Shown one piece after another: positions 5,059 to 5,098 of a DNA stretch of 5,098 nucleotides; position 1 is the first letter of the stretch, and each line of letters opens with the position of its first letter. The DNA is from Pseudomonadota bacterium (GTDB taxonomy: Bacteria > Pseudomonadota > Alphaproteobacteria > Acetobacterales > Acetobacteraceae). The translations under genes were made by a program, and so were the position numbers. Under the pieces are notes generated by a model. The model did not search any database. It was not told where the DNA came from and was given only the letters and a program-made list of their open reading frames with translations. Location of the stretch: positions 1-5,098 of the forward strand of contig JAKBCB010000310.1 of assembly GCA_021808185.1 (NCBI GenBank), given 5' to 3'.

Positions 5059-5098
5059 ATGACCGAAGATTTCGTCGCCGCCTGGAACGCCAACGCGC
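5059..5098 (+). CDS. gltB: Probable glutamate synthase large (alpha) subunit, first 13 codons only
   Basis: An ATG 5 bp after the gltD stop opens MTEDFVAAWNANA and runs off the right edge. GGAG (5047-5050), placed over the end of gltD, lies 8 nt before the ATG and is a good ribosome binding site. The FVA-x3-ANA pattern resembles the short leader that precedes the glutaminase domain in alphaproteobacterial GltB proteins, and the position right after gltD makes GltB by far the likeliest product. The mature catalytic Cys1 of the glutaminase domain would lie beyond the window, so the call rests mostly on context. Confidence 0.75.
   Translation, partial: MTEDFVAAWNANA

Noticed and set aside
1..5098. 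A previously undescribed multi-gene system, CRISPR array, toxin-antitoxin or defence island
   Set aside because: All protein genes belong to known housekeeping families with intact motifs and uniform base composition. No repeat arrays, transposase ends or orphan gene pairs were seen.

Overview
This is a high-GC chromosomal window, G/C-rich at third codon positions throughout. Gene content and order point to an alphaproteobacterium, most likely Rhodospirillales/Acetobacteraceae-like. The clues are an rnd-kdsD-lptC cluster, a bacterial complex I NDUFA9-type protein, and a gltD gene placed immediately before the glutamate synthase large-subunit gene. The taxon is inferred from gene order and protein style, not from any search.

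Left part (1-2126, minus strand). Reading right to left there are three genes: a short ribonuclease D without an HRDC domain (rnd), the arabinose-5-phosphate isomerase KdsD (SIS plus two CBS domains), and the start of LptC, which runs off the window. kdsD and lptC overlap by ATGA. KdsD makes the precursor of KDO, the inner-core LPS sugar, and LptC is the inner-membrane/periplasmic bridge protein of LPS export, so this pair belongs to outer-membrane biogenesis. A sigma70-like promoter lies in the 148-bp gap between rnd and kdsD.

Centre (2127-2469, 343 bp with no protein gene). This holds a complete tRNA-Leu with anticodon CAG and an encoded CCA end on the minus strand, with its own promoter. 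Two GC-rich dyads lie between the tRNA and rnd. A divergent plus-strand promoter serves the next gene. A 12-bp direct repeat flanks the 5' edge of the tRNA.

Right part (2470-5098, plus strand). A 316-residue NDUFA9-like atypical SDR protein is followed directly by a short intrinsic terminator. A 196-bp control region follows, with two dyad-symmetric elements, a promoter with a good -10 and poor -35, and a leader hairpin. Then come gltD (glutamate synthase small subunit, complete) and, 5 bp later, the first 13 codons of what is almost certainly gltB. GltD and GltB form the NADPH-dependent glutamate synthase of the GS-GOGAT ammonium assimilation pathway.

The window is largely conventional housekeeping DNA. 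I found no sign of a mobile element, CRISPR array, phage or defence system. The points most worth a second look are the paired dyads upstream of gltD and the placement of a tRNA gene just upstream of a gene for a tRNA 3'-end nuclease.
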